60,000 bases of DNA from Cristatella mucedo (Eukaryota; Bryozoa; Phylactolaemata; Cristatellidae), in assembly GCA_009760855.2 (NCBI GenBank), contig WPIO01000144.1:599501-659500 (forward strand), given 5' to 3'. The position numbers were made by a program, and so were the translations under genes. This document shows, piece by piece, positions 23,701 to 34,993 of this stretch. Below the pieces are notes generated by a model. The model ran no database searches and had not been told where the DNA came from. It worked only from the letters and a program-made list of their open reading frames with translations. Position 1 is the stretch's first letter. Each line of letters begins with the position of its first letter.

Positions 23701-23931
23701 CATTGCTGACACTGGTTACTATTGTAACGTTAAGTATAATGAATTCATCAACAGGGTCGAGGATGACGTACCACCAAGCTTCTTCAGAGCTCGGGTTGGT
23801 GCGAGAGCACGACCAGTAGCTGCCATTCCCGGGCGTCTGCCCATCTACTGCCATTGCAGCACTGCTGTTCAGGCCGTCCACTCCTGAGTAAGTGCTGCTC
23901 TGATATGCTTTCTTTCCAAGAGCTATATTGC
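23701..23931 (-). CDS. Exon: N-terminal half of FTP (fucolectin/F5-8C-like) domain
   Basis: A 231-bp minus-strand exon (77 codons). Acceptor GCAATAG, donor GTAAGATGC, phase 1/1. The sequence opens NIALGKKAYQSSTYSG, continues with AAMAVDG, then WSCSRTNPSSEEAWWYV and LDPVDEFIILNVTIV. NVALGKPA.QSS, the AVDG loop, CS.T and the WWYVDL strand are hallmarks of FTP domains. The usual VDL is VIL here. Joined to the upstream EGF exon the split codon makes Gly (CQIG-NIALG), the typical EGF/FTP linker; joined to 12617-12853 it makes Ala. The domain begins well upstream of the first ATG-like codon because an exon needs no start codon. Extracellular, likely glycan-facing. Confidence 0.9.
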
Positions 23932-24460
23932 CTATTGCATGTTCAAAGAAATTACATTACTGACGAAGAAGCAAAGGGCACATAATATTTTATATTTGAC
24001 TAATTGGACAAGCTCAAGATCTTCTGATGAACCCTGAACTAAAGATTGGATTAGCAGACTTCAACAGATTCATGCACATTGAACAGCAGCAAATAAATCA
24101 AAGATGTGAAAAATCCAAGACAACCAGCTGATAAAATATCACCAGCCCAACCCAAGTCCATTGATATCTGGCATATAGACCTCTGCAAAGATAAGATACA
24201 TTATTTCGTAGTCTCAAAGGTTGTCTCAGAAGTGAGCTAAAAACCTTCACTGTAGTAATAACAGTAATAATATTAGTAATAATGTTAATAGTAAAGATGA
24301 TAATACTATTAAATTCATACAGCACCTTCAGATAAACTAATGTTATCTCTGGAAAATAAGTATGCAGGAAAATAATTATGATCAACTAGTTAGTGGTTGC
24401 ATGCCAAATGTCATCATGCATAGCATGGATTGGAAGTGGCATGCATCGGGTTAGCATGTA

Positions 24461-24561
24461 CCGAAAGTCGCTTAGGCTGTGAGTGGGCTATACAAACTCT
24501 CCTGCATAACACCCACATAGTCTTTAGGACTTTGTGGAGTTAAAGATGGAGATACATTACA
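24461..24561 (+). mobile_element. LINE-B 3' tail only (~100 bp), nested in LINE-A
   Basis: Plus strand: CCGAAAGTCGCTTAGGCTGT through GGCTATACAAACTCTCCTGC to GGAGATACATTACAT. It splits the LINE-A 3' UTR word GGTCAGCATG/CAAATGTGG. A severely 5'-truncated insertion. Confidence 0.88.
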
Positions 24562-24897
24562 TGCAAACATGGTTAGTGGCAGCATGAAAAGTGCAACCAG
24601 TAAGATTTGTATGAAGTCAATTAATGCTATTTCTAATAGAGGAGTGTTAAGCCTCTATTTAAATGCCGTCAAGACATGAGATGTCGCAATTTCAGTCAGG
24701 AATGTGTTGCATGTTAAACCAGCATGTGGACTAAAGGCACGATCTCCAAAGAATTTGCTGTTCGTACAAGGTGTAGCTAAAGGAATGGTTTCAGACCCGT
24801 CGGTAGTATTATACCTAGTTGGATGGAGTAGTAGATCTGAGTAATAGGATTGAGCCGAGGATTGAATGAACCGAAAAGTAAGTGAACAATCATAACT

Positions 24898-24985
24898 ATA
24901 CGCTTGATAAAGAACCCTCAGAGAACTTAATCTCTTTCTAGGTGCTTTACATTTGCTTAAAAGGAAGCACGATCAAACGGTAAAA
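24898..24985 (-). mobile_element. LINE-A 3' end, nested in older LINE-A
   Basis: GATAAAGAACCCTCAGAGAA, CTTAATCTCTTTCTAGGTGC, TTTACATTTGC: the terminal hairpin unit of LINE-A inserted in the RT C-terminal region of an older LINE-A. Confidence 0.8.
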
Positions 24986-27064
24986 AACCTTAAAGTCGAT
25001 TGGCCGCTTGACTAAGAGTCAGAGAAAGGTCGAAGAGAAAATCGGAATGATATGCAAGCTGTGACTGTTGAGACTGATATACCTAAATGCCGAGCTTTTC
25101 GAAAGCTATGGGTTTCAAACTGCATAGGCCGATAGAGCCACAAGAAGTAAGTTACGGAAGTCGAGACGGGTTATCACAAATGCATAGACTAATGTAGATG
25201 TTGCATATATTTATACGCAATTCGAAATTTTAGCAGTACTATGTAGCTTGAAGTTGGAAAATTTAACTGTGGACGGTTCGTTCGTCTACAGAAAGGTCGC
25301 TTTGGTTGAGAAATCATCGACTTTGAAAGATGCATCATAAGATTTATTGGCAGGGCTATCTAGTAAGTTGGCTTTTCGTCATTCAATTGAGAAAGTCAGC
25401 ACCTAAACATGTGTGGATGTCATCAATATATGCAGTAAGTGGGTTAAGTAAGAGGAATTTGCATAAAAGCGACATTAGAGATTGGCATTCACATCTGCAA
25501 GAATGAGAGTATGTTCCGTGAACAGAACCGGACCAACAACCGAGCCTTGACCATTCTTCAGTGAAACTCTGCAATCTCAAACTGGCATGGGACCTGGGTG
25601 ATTTTAGTGCTACACCAGTGACTCCCCGCGAGACAACGGGTGCTCTTGAAGGGTTTAGTTATCAATAGTTTAGAACGCTTATGAAAAATGGAGGCAGGCA
25701 ATTCAGGAGACATTGCTTAAATCAGCATTCACTCAAGTGTCGATATACACTCATAGAAAGGCTGAATCAGTAGAGTGATTTGCTAAAAATCAGATTGGAA
25801 CTTACTAGGAAAGTTTGAAGCTTCAATATATGAGTTAAGCTAGTCTGCCACAAATAATTCAATTTGATAGGAGCAGACGAAGTAGCCTGATCGGATATTT
25901 CTTAAGTTCTCTTAGTCTAGTGTTACTTCTTGAAGTAGGGGCCATACCACAGCCTTTTGTAAAGGCAATAGATCATGAAATGGGGCTAATTATATTCTTA
26001 TGAGGTTAGGTATGCACGGCAATCTGTGGAATGAAGTGGTGGCATTGGGTTCTGCAGTATTAGTTGTCCTTTGGATTGGGATTCAAACGTTAGGATGAGG
26101 TCTCTGGTAGCATCTTTTAACGTAGCCATTAGGGAGCTGCATAGATATCAGTCCAGAGGTAAGCCACCCTAGGGTTGGGCTCTCCGATCCTATAAATGTG
26201 GCTGACATAGAAGTTAGGGAAATGATCAGAAGGATCCCCGGGGAGGAAACTAACGTTGGATTGGTCACGGAGACAATTGACCACAGTCATGCTAATTTTG
26301 GGACAGTGAATATTGGCTTAAAAAGTATTTAAAAACACAGACTTGGCCTCCTCGGGCTGGATTAGAATGATCTGCTGTAGACCTCTTATTCCTGTCAATG
26401 GATGTCAGTCCTGATATTGTGCATGTCTTTTCAAGCTGGCACTCACTAGACAAAGTCAGCTCAATGTCTTTGGTAAATCAGAGTCTATCTGGACGAGCGT
26501 GGGCAGTGGGATTTGTGAGAGGCGGAAACTTGTCGAGCGGTATGTCAGGTACTGTTGTTATATACCTTTCTACCAAAGTTGATGAGTCAAAAAGAGGATT
26601 GAGAAGCCGGGACGAAGATACTATTCTCGCAAGAATAGTATCGGTGACAGGGATTTTGCTGTTTTTAACACACAGGTGACTTAAGATGCTCAGTAGGGTT
26701 CAAAATACAGATTGAATGAGATATGCTTCTCCCTATGTAAGGAGCATTGATAGCTTGCAGCTGATGCAGGAAAAAATCTCAAGCTAAAATCTTGTCGCTG
26801 ACATATGCTCACAAACACATTTTAAATAATAAAAAACATTGATATCCCCAAAAGAGAAAGCTGACGATACACCTCATTTAGTATCCTAGCAAATGAAACG
26901 AAGCCATTTTCAGAAAGAACGGTTCACACATTAAAAAGTGTCGCAAAAACAAAAGTAAGGAGTGAAATAGAGATTGACTAGACATTTCAAATTTTAATGA
27001 CAACATAATCTGCGTGCTTAAAACTTAATCCTAAATTTTTTTAATTTCTGTCTTTTTGACCCTT

Positions 27065-27785
27065 AAAAAGTTACCTGGAGTTTGCTGCTTTTTGGTAAGA
27101 CGTCCTTGCCGCCGATTAAGTCTTCAGTCACACAGATTCAAGCATTTTTAGAAGCGGTGTTGCTTGTATCTTCGCTGGACTTTTCTGACTATTTGTTATT
27201 GATAATTTGTTCTTCTAGCTATTTTATAGAAAATCCTTTTAGCATTTTGGACATGGGCTTAGAGGTGGTGCAAAAATCCGCAGCTAGGCTTGTCTGTCGC
27301 TAGCGTAGCAGTTGCCACATCCGTCCACTTCTCACTGACCTGCACCAACTCCCAGTCAAGAAAAGCAGCGAATTCAAGGTTTGATCACTCTCTTTCAGGT
27401 AACTTCATTCTTTGGCTCCAGCCAAACTATTAAAGCTACTCACCCAAACCGGGCTAATCATCTGTCGTAGTACCTGCTTTTCAGAACCTAACTCTTTACC
27501 TATAAATTGTAAAAATGTCAAATCCTTTCAAGACCCTGCCTTTAGCTCGTGTTCTTTCGAAACTTGGGACTCACTCCCGACTTTCATCACTATGTCTCCC
27601 GACCTTTTAATATTAAAAAAAAGATCTATTTATGACAGCATTTAGGTGTATCGGTGAGTCGTTCTTTAGGTGTTTACATGTGCTTACACTCTACATGCTG
27701 CCACAACCATCATTGAATGCTGACCCTGTGCATGTAAACCCAAATCATATTAATATTGTTGTTTTACAGCATACTACCTAATACA
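27065..27785 (+). mobile_element. LINE-A 3' part, degenerate
   Basis: Plus strand: GGTGCAAAAATCCGCAGCTA, GGCTTGTCTGTCGCTAGCG, ACTTCATTCTTTGGCTCCAG, then the 3' UTR GCTGACCCTGTGCATGTAAA. The final hairpin and tail are lost. Confidence 0.85.
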
Positions 27786-28057
27786 TACTAATAATGATCA
27801 ACTTGGATCACACAATTCCATTTTGCATTTTTAATTCGTAAGGCGATGGCGGGTTATTTTAAAAACCATTGAAAAAACCCTTAAAAAAGAAGCAATACAA
27901 ACCCAGAAACTTTTCTCACAAGGTTTCGATAACAATTTTTCTAGATTTTCATAAAACACACTTTGACAAACCAAGCTCACTAATGGGAAACAATTAAGCC
28001 CGAGGCTAAAGTAGTCTTTGGTCTGCTCATTTTTAGTTCTATAGTGCAACCACCGGC

Positions 28058-28261
28058 ATGTTTGAGCAGTCTAGGCTTCCTATTGGATAACCAATTTAAA
28101 GTTTGAAAGCTTCAGTACGACAGGCTCTATCCAGCAACAGCCACCTTTAGAGTAGCAGTAACAGCCAGAGTCACGCGTTACGTCACGTCCAGCGTCACGT
28201 CCAGCTTTACTGTTACTCTAGTAAGAGTAACTGCTGCAGATCGTTATCCAATATTAGGAAG
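28058..28261. mobile_element. Palindromic MITE-like element
   Basis: Inverted arms CTTCCTATTGGATAAC (28076-28091) and GTTATCCAATATTAGGAAG (28243-28261), with outer partial pairing (GAGCAGTCT at left, GTGTCTACTC at right) and inner arms AGTAGCAGTAACAG (28151-28164) against CTGTTACT (28210-28217) and GTAACTGCTGC (28227-28237). The centre holds two CGTCACGTCCAG units. No coding capacity. It could be a non-autonomous DNA transposon or just a foldback. Confidence 0.55.
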
Positions 28262-28566
28262 TGTCTACTCATGTGGCCGGTTGCCTATCGTTCTAGCTTC
28301 TTTTCTGCTTAGACTGGACTACTCAAGTTTCGTTAGGCTTGCCGACCGAGAAAAAATATTAAGCTACAGCAGTTTTTTGATGAACCTGGCTGCCAGGCAT
28401 GCCAATTAATCCCTGATGTTTAGACGAGCGGCTGAGCGCACGCTAACGGAACTGAGCTAGCTACCCTTTCAACAACGGCAACAAAGAAACAATTCCTTCT
28501 TGTGCAGCTTCGTGACTAGCTGCACTGCAGCACCAGACTTGGACTCCTGAGGTTGTTTGGTCCTCT

Positions 28567-28848
28567 GATGTGTTACTGTGTCTCCGGCTGTAGCAGCGCT
28601 AGTGGAGTCTCACGGAGGCACGAAGACACGAGCGGGCGAACGTGAGCAGTGAACGAGACCCAATCTTTATTACCCCAGCGGGTCATAAAGCTACGGGCTG
28701 ACTCACCACAGATTATGGAGTGCATCCGTGGTGAGCCACCGTGTTGGGCCACGTGCCCACATCAAAGGCCGTAACAAGACAACAGTCCAACCACCTGCCG
28801 AGAGCGGGGCACACACCAGTGGCCGAGAAGCAACAGGCACACACAACA
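28567..28848 (-). mobile_element. Solo LTR candidate
   Basis: A 282-bp GC-richer block flanked by the 5-bp direct repeat CCTCT (28562-28566 and 28849-28853). On the minus strand it starts TGTTGTGTGTGCC, contains AATAAAGATTGGGTCTCG as a possible polyadenylation region in the 3' third, and ends near CAGTAACACATC. This resembles the organisation of a Ty3-like LTR. The ends are not a perfect TG..CA pair, and no second LTR, primer site or pol gene is nearby. Confidence 0.5.
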
Positions 28849-29069
28849 CCTCTTTAGGCAAAAAAAATTAATTTTATTAACATCCTTTGACTCATTTTCA
28901 GTCGTCACGCTAGCAACCATTATCGGTTATGGTTTGTTATCTGTAGGTCCAAGACTCCAAAACTCACGGACACGACTCTCTCTGGTGACATCCTCTGCCG
29001 TCTATTGTTGGAATCCTTTCTAGTGGTTCAATGCTGCTAATACCATGTGTAGCACTTCCGTCCTGCACG

Positions 29070-29165
29070 CTTACAGTTGGTGCAGAACTGCAGCCACACT
29101 TGTCGGTTGTGAATGCTGCAACTGTATCGCATCGCACTTCCTATCTACTTGAACTATCTACACTA
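29070..29165 (+). mobile_element. LINE-A relic
   Basis: TTACAGTTGGTGCAGAACTG and the following ACTTGTCGGTTGTGAATGC follow the LINE-A RT word order (CAGCTGGTGCAAAACTC, CTTGTCTGTCGTGAGCG). Short and diverged. Confidence 0.5.
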
Positions 29166-30840
29166 CTTACACTATCTTCATATCTTACTATCTACTTACA
29201 ACGGCTGCCTGGATAAACGCAAATCAGCTTCAGTGATTTTCTGCGCACCAGTTTAAGGAATTTCAGCACTTGTTCCGCTGAGCTTTAAATTTATTGAATG
29301 CTTCATAATTAAGTCTCTAGTCGCTTGACCCATTCTTTCGGAGTTTAGGTTAATTAGCGGTGCCTCTAACCCGTGTCCTTCCCTTGAGAGAGGCTGCTTT
29401 TGATTTGACATATCCCAAAGCCGAAAAATCACAAACGCTTCGACAATATACTGACTCGATGACGCGCGTAAGGCACGGAGTCTTCACTAACTTGACTGCT
29501 GTAAGCAGTATTACTCGGCCTTCCTATATTTTAGTATGAGGATAATCTCATTAAAGCCTAAGTTAATTTAATTTAGTTAATTGATAAGTTAATAAGTTAA
29601 TTAAGTCAATTTAAGTTAATTAAAAGTTAATTCAAGAAAGATGCTTTCCTTTAACTATAGATATAGGTTAGGATGCTTTCACATAACGAAATTATTTAAT
29701 AGACATCTGGCTCTATATGCCCGTGAAAAAAGTATTACGAACTTTTACCATATAGGATTTGCCACCTACCACTTTATTTTCTTGTATTAGAATTGGTAAG
29801 AATAATATTAGATTCAAAAAATTGAATTTAGTATTTATGGCGAAATAATAATCAGGAATAAATCTACGTAAGATATTTGACGAGGTACCAAGGGTAATCG
29901 AGTGAGCTCAGCAATACTATTGAAGGCTAAGACCTAATTGACCTTTTTTTTACCATGAATGAAACCGACACACAGCTTGGCAGTAGGAGTTTAATATCAG
30001 TCAAGTTCATTGAACAAGCTCTCGTTAAACGGCACGTTTCAGTGGGCTTATGGTTGCCTGCAATAGTTTCTAGCTAATACATACAGTTCTTTCCGTGCTG
30101 GCTATTTTGGCCATGGGTGACATCAATAAAGGGGCATATAAGTATATGCTCCGGCTAGATGAGTTAGACAGTCTCAAATAATAAGGTTTTAGACTGCTGC
30201 TTTCATTTCGAAAAAGTATCTGCTTATATTATAACTAGGTTGCTAGTGAAGCAGCTGCACGAGTTACGTAATGTAAGTACCATCGCACCAGTCAATCCAC
30301 ATCGCATCCTGTTTTTCGGCTACTTTTTATCTGGTGATTGGCCTATCGGTTAAGGTTTGGTGATTGCGATGTCTACCTGGTTAATTTTACTATATTTTGC
30401 AAGCCCTTTTGACTTTGTAATGGCAGTAGGTGAACCATTTTCCTCTGCACGGAAACAAAATGAATCAACTAAGGAATTTGCTATGGTTTTTAATTTGGCG
30501 ATTTATTTAAAGTAACTTTATTAAATTATAGTCAGGACTAGTATCTCCATTCAGGCAAGCTGGAATTTGAGAATATGCCAGAATTCTACAACAATAATGG
30601 TTTAATAATTATAATTGATAAGCCAATACATATGCTAAATGCGTGAGTTAATATCATGCTGAATGTGTAGCTGGATACAAAAAAATGCTAAAGCATCGGT
30701 GAACCTATACCACTCCTCTCAAAATGATGCTACGGAATTTATTGTTTGACAATATCTTGACATTCTTCTGCAGGTTTTGTGTGCATTAGAATTCTTCTGG
30801 TTAAACATTGCTCAGGTATCTTGTGGTGAGGCTAAACCCA
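29166..30840. other. Intron, unassigned, with an AT-rich TTAATT patch
   Basis: Mostly unique-looking sequence. 29558-29640 is a low-complexity run of TTAATT/GTTAAT words. No exon is recognised between the EGF exon at 31.3 kb and the FTP N-half. Confidence 0.4.
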
Positions 30841-30844
30841 ATGC

Positions 30845-31055
30845 CGGCGCGTGCGGACATTGTGCATCCTGCCACAAACCACACTTGCATGCTGACCCTG
30901 TGCATGTTACCCCTAACCATAATATTCATGTTGTTTATCAAATGTGATATTACTCAGCATTCCATCGCGTTTCCATTTGCACCAAATGTAAAGCGCCTAG
31001 TAAGAGATTGAGTTACCTGAAGGTGCATTATCAAGCCTGTTATTATTAATTTTAT
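30845..31055 (+). mobile_element. LINE-A 3' UTR and tail
   Basis: Plus strand: CACACTTGCATGCTGACCCT, the TTTGCACCAAATGTAAAGCG hairpin start, and a TTATTATTAATTTTA tail. Confidence 0.88.
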
Positions 31056-31307
31056 GTCTTTCGAAGTAAATTGATGGCTTCCTTAAATTTAAGGTGTGAC
31101 TATGGTGTGATGGCCACTTGAAGCCAGCAACACGTTGTGACTGCTTTCGGTTCATTCAGTGAAAGCTTTGCAGGGAGCTGCAGAGTACGGTAAAGGCATC
31201 TAATAATAATTTGGAATATTTAATTTTTGAAGCTGGAAGCAATTTTGATCTATAATCGTGTTCAGATTTAACAAAATACAAAACATCCCACTGAATGACA
31301 TACTCAC

Positions 31308-31421
31308 CAATTTGGCAGCCAGGCCCATACCAGCCTGGATCACAGCCGTCAGGACAGTACCCGTTTGAAAGGCATAATGCTGTGCCAGAGCAGTGACACT
31401 GCAGCTTCAGGGCGGATGCAG
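31308..31421 (-). CDS. Exon: EGF-like module before the FTP domain
   Basis: A 114-bp minus-strand exon (38 codons), acceptor TGTATTTTTAG, donor GTGAGT, phase 1/1. The protein reads QCHCSGTALCLSNGYC, then PDGCDPGWYGPGCQI. The C.C.....C....G.C..GC.PGW.GPGC pattern is the EGF-like repeat of MEGF/scavenger-receptor-F type proteins. It joins in frame to the FTP N-half as CQI-G-NIALG. The open frame around it starts with a hydrophobic MLHPAFVFLAA string that could look like a signal peptide, but that part is upstream of a strong acceptor and is more likely intron. Earlier exons were not found in the window. Confidence 0.85.
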
Positions 31422-31422
31422 C

Positions 31423-32159
31423 TAAAAATACAAACGCAGGATGCAGCACATAGGCCGAACCCTTATATACAGCTGAATGAGTATCTAATATTCAAATGCA
31501 GTGCTCTTAAAAATACATACTGAAATGATATAAAATTACAATAACAATATTTAATGCTGTACCCAGAACCTCCTAAAAATCCAATATCCTGATGCTTAAT
31601 TTTAAAGTAGAACACACAAGACTTTTATAAACATACTAGATTAGCGTAGGGAAATTATACTAGTTCTACGTCGATGCACTATGGTTTCTTTGCTTATAGT
31701 GTGATTCCCTGTTGATCTTTGCGGTCTGCTTACATAACATCTTCGAGATACTGTGGGGGTTGCTATGCAAGAACCCAGCTAACGTCGGGCCTGAATTTTC
31801 ACCTCGGTGCGTAGACTTGCTAATGTAAGCTAATGTAATGCTAATGTAAGCTTGCTAATGTAGGTCTTTTGTACTCTTGACTGTTTCTCTAAGATCAATA
31901 GCTGGCATATCATTAACCTCTGTTCCACGCATCTATTTCAGATTATTGAATAGAGCAAGGACAGCAAGTTTTTTTGCTAGAACGTTATAGTGGCTTATGT
32001 AGAGTTTTTATAATGATGTGTACATTATTCGAAAGGAATATTTGCCGAGCTGGTTTGGCACACGTGTTTAAATGCACGCCCGGACCAAAGTCTCGCTAAA
32101 TTTGTGGGCTTAAACCCAGTCGCATATGTGAAGCGCCTGAATAGAGACTAGGTTCTCTT
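31423..32159. other. Unassigned, with short GCTAATGTAA direct repeats
   Basis: GCTAATGTAA-type words recur five times at 31808-31862. No coding signal. Confidence 0.4.
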
Positions 32160-32372
32160 AGGTTGCCTGCTGACACTGTGCATGCTGCCAATAACAACAT
32201 TTGCATGCTGACCCTGTACATGTCATGTTATTCATTTTGTTTGTTCATCAAGCATGATATTACTCACCATTCAATTGCATTTCCCTTTGCAGCAAATGTG
32301 AGGCTCCTAGAGAGAGATTAAGTTCTCTGAGGGCACTTTATCAAGCGCATTATTATTATTATTATTATAAGG
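32160..32372 (+). mobile_element. LINE-A 3' UTR with (ATT)n tail
   Basis: Plus strand: GCTGACACTGTGCATGCTGC, CATTTGCATGCTGACCCTGT, a hairpin with intact arms, and a TTATTATTATTATTATTAT tail. Confidence 0.9.
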
Positions 32373-32554
32373 TTATTATGCAAATGAATGTTTTTTCATC
32401 AACACTCTTAGAATAAATTAACTTGTTCATAGTAATACTAGCGAAGTTTAAATACGGTTAAGAATAATTATCAGTGGTCTAGATACTGCCGTCATAAGTC
32501 GCCATTACGTTCTACCGTTGTGAAAAGAATTTAAAAAATGGATCACTCGGCATT

Positions 32555-33700
32555 GTGATGTATCTCCAATTGTAACTCAACAAAGCCACTCAGACCTAGT
32601 GAATGTTAGAAAGAAGAGTTTATAACTATCCGCATCAACCCTAAGCGGTTTTCTGCACCAAATCAGTAGACACACGACTTTATATCAAGCAAACAAAGAA
32701 GCTAAGAAGCATTGATGACTTAGGTGGCCGGTTGAGAAGGAGAGTAACATGTATAGCATGTTTCGAGCGTCCTGAAGGCTGGAAATGACGTGCCACAATC
32801 CGCACCTGAAAAATAAATTGTTTAGCTGTTTAAGACAATTAAATGTGAGGTCTACTGTCTAGGACTTAAAGAGGTCAAGCTTCTGCTGAGACGGATCATT
32901 CAGCTTAGGAATGAACGAGCTCATTCAAAGACCATTTAGAACCTGAGGGCACTATGAAGCTGAAACTGTTGAGACTGTTCTGCTAGGAGCCAAGCCTCGA
33001 CAGGCCTTCTCGCTCAGCGTGAGAACTTTAATAAATATTCTGTGTTAAACATACTACATAGATGTTTTTTCAATGTAGGAAGCATGTGGCTGCATATCTG
33101 ATAATTGTATCTAGCGTTGCGGTCCTTTTAATCAGTACCTGCTGCTGCAGAATAGCTTTTTCGGAAGCTCAGCCTAAGTGTAGTTGCCATTATCTGTCCT
33201 GGTCATAGGCTTGTAACTAATTTAGTTCTTTACAAGCCACTGCATTATATAGTCCGTACAAAATAGCGTGAATGGATTGCATAAGCTTAAAAGCTGTAAC
33301 AGCGATCTTCCTAACAACAATTTTAGAACTGAAGAAGCTTTATAAAAAAGATATTTAAATTTTGTTCAAATAGTGAAGGTCGCACATTAGCGTAACATAT
33401 TAGAAAGGCAGTCTCCTGTTTCAGCCTCATGATTTTGGTGTCCTGGCAGTAGCAATTCACTTTATCGTCGTTTAGTTAAAGGGAATTGACCAACATCGTG
33501 GATGAAAGGTCTGCAAAAAGGTGAGCATAGAGCTTATTAGTCTTTAAGGTTGATATTGATTGCTTGAACGACAAACATGGCACTGCCATCAGCAAGAACT
33601 TGATGTTCGATCACACAGGTCTATATTATTTTTCCCAGAGCTTGATGTTAAATAGAGAACTTCTAATTTTGTAGTAGACCCTTGTGAGATTCAGCAAGTG
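32555..33700 (-). mobile_element. LINE-B, old degenerate copy
   Basis: Minus strand: starts TGATGTATCTCCAATTGTAA (3' side), CAACAAAGCCACTCAGACC, then blocks parallel to 1850-2990 of the long copy, such as CGCACATTAGCGTAACATAT and TTATCGTCGTTTAGTT. No frame survives. Confidence 0.7.
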
Positions 33701-33939
33701 ACTGCACCAATATATTTGTGGGCTTTTAGTTTATGAAGATTTGATGATTTTGGGAAGAACCCTGATATCCAGAGAAGCATTACTTCTCTTAGTTATGGCA
33801 GGCTACATTTGTGTGCCAGTGATGACCACAAAGAGATCGTTGCATGTTCTTAAGTTGACAGGTTCTTTTAATGGGCTTTATTACGACAGCCAATTTACAT
33901 GCACTTGGGTCAGAAAATCGTTTGAGGCAGACCATTGAT

Positions 33940-34062
33940 AAAAATGCAAGAATTGTTACTGATGGTGGAGTCTTAGCGAATCCTGTCGTGTGCGAGCCTT
34001 TATTGTCACTGAAAGGTTTGGTGATAGCCATAAAGATAGTTCAACATAGAGCTTTAAATCAG

Positions 34063-34065
<3 letters not shown>
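33940..34065 (+). mobile_element. SINE-1 3' half, degenerate
   Basis: GGAGTCTTAGCGAATCCTGT (B-box side), TTTATTGTCACTGAAAGGT, then TTGGTGATAGCCATAAAGAT, ending at AAATCAGCTTATATA. It runs into a TA microsatellite. Confidence 0.6.

Positions 34066-34098
<33 letters not shown>
34062..34098. repeat. (TA)n microsatellite
   Basis: A TA run at the SINE-1 3' end, perhaps grown from its A/T tail. Confidence 0.9.
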
Positions 34099-34099
<1 letters not shown>

Positions 34100-34802
34100 C
34101 AAACCTTATGAAAACGGACTGTTATGAAAATCACCAGGTGATTGGTCTCGCGAATGAGATGCTACTTCTACTCGACATGGAATAGCAACCGGGGAAATGA
34201 TATCTTAATCTTCAAAATAAAGACAAATGCAGATTAATAATTAGCTTGATACATTTACTTGGCTTATGAAATTATTAAAATAATTGAGACGTACAATTGT
34301 GTTCAACGAGATCAAAGTATCTTTACTAGGTGCCTTACACACACTGAAAACAAGGCATTCAACTAGAATAGTGGTCAAATCATATAGGAGGTACAGGGGA
34401 TACTTAGGCAAATTTTAGTTTATCGTAATGTGGATACGAGCCACGATGTCAGTCGAGAGTTATCTGCAGGCCTAACTTACTGGCGAACATAAGGTATGGC
34501 CGATGGTTACTTAGAGGAGCATCCTAACGACTTGAGCAATAATTGTTAGAGTAAGATTGTAAGAAAAATTGGGCAGTAGTTAGTATAGTGATGCTAGAGG
34601 TAAAGAATAAAAGTATTTCAATATAAAGTTGAGATGCGGTTGAATAGGGATCCGTAAAGTAAGTAAGAAAATTAGTCCAACAAGTCGTAATTAGAAGCCG
34701 ACAAAAAATATCGTATTGAGCTCCAGGAATAGGGCTATTACCATACCCCTGTCTAAGATTAGAGAATCTCTTTCACTGCTGCTTTCTAAAAATTTATCTA
34801 GA
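34099..34802. other. Unassigned stretch
   Basis: No recognised repeat or exon. Confidence 0.35.
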
Positions 34803-34993
34803 TAATAATAATAATAATAATATTGCACTTGATAAAGCGCCCTCAGAGAACTTAATCTCTTTCTAGGCGCTTTACATTTGCTGCAAAGTGATACGCAATA
34901 GAATAGTAAATAAAATCATGCTTGAAAAACAAACAAAATGAATAACATGGTTAGAGGTTACATGCACTGGGTCAGCATGCAAATGTGGTTAGA
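34803..34993 (-). mobile_element. LINE-A 3' UTR with tail
   Basis: Minus strand: AATAATAATAATAATATTGC tail, hairpin, and 3' UTR up to GCAAATGTGGTTAGA, where LINE-B sequence starts. Confidence 0.9.

Larger units (their letters stand above)
24290..26700 (-). mobile_element. LINE-A, long but very degenerate, with nested insertions
   Basis: A minus-strand element. 3' end at 24290-24370, 3' UTR to 24660, RT C-terminus to 25150, RT palm to 25860, then the linker between endonuclease and RT (about 26100-26680, where SECQLEK and SGLTSIDRNKRS can be read, like the RRxLEKxWRxSGLTSDR segment of LINEs). Two younger pieces are inserted: a LINE-B tail at 24461-24561 and a LINE-A 3' end at about 24898-24985. 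All frames are broken. Confidence 0.75.

Noticed and set aside
31309-31449. Hydrophobic MLHPAFVFLAA start as a signal peptide of the EGF exon
   Set aside because: A strong TTTTTAG acceptor lies inside it, and the phase-1 exon after the acceptor fits the neighbouring exons, so the hydrophobic part is probably intronic.
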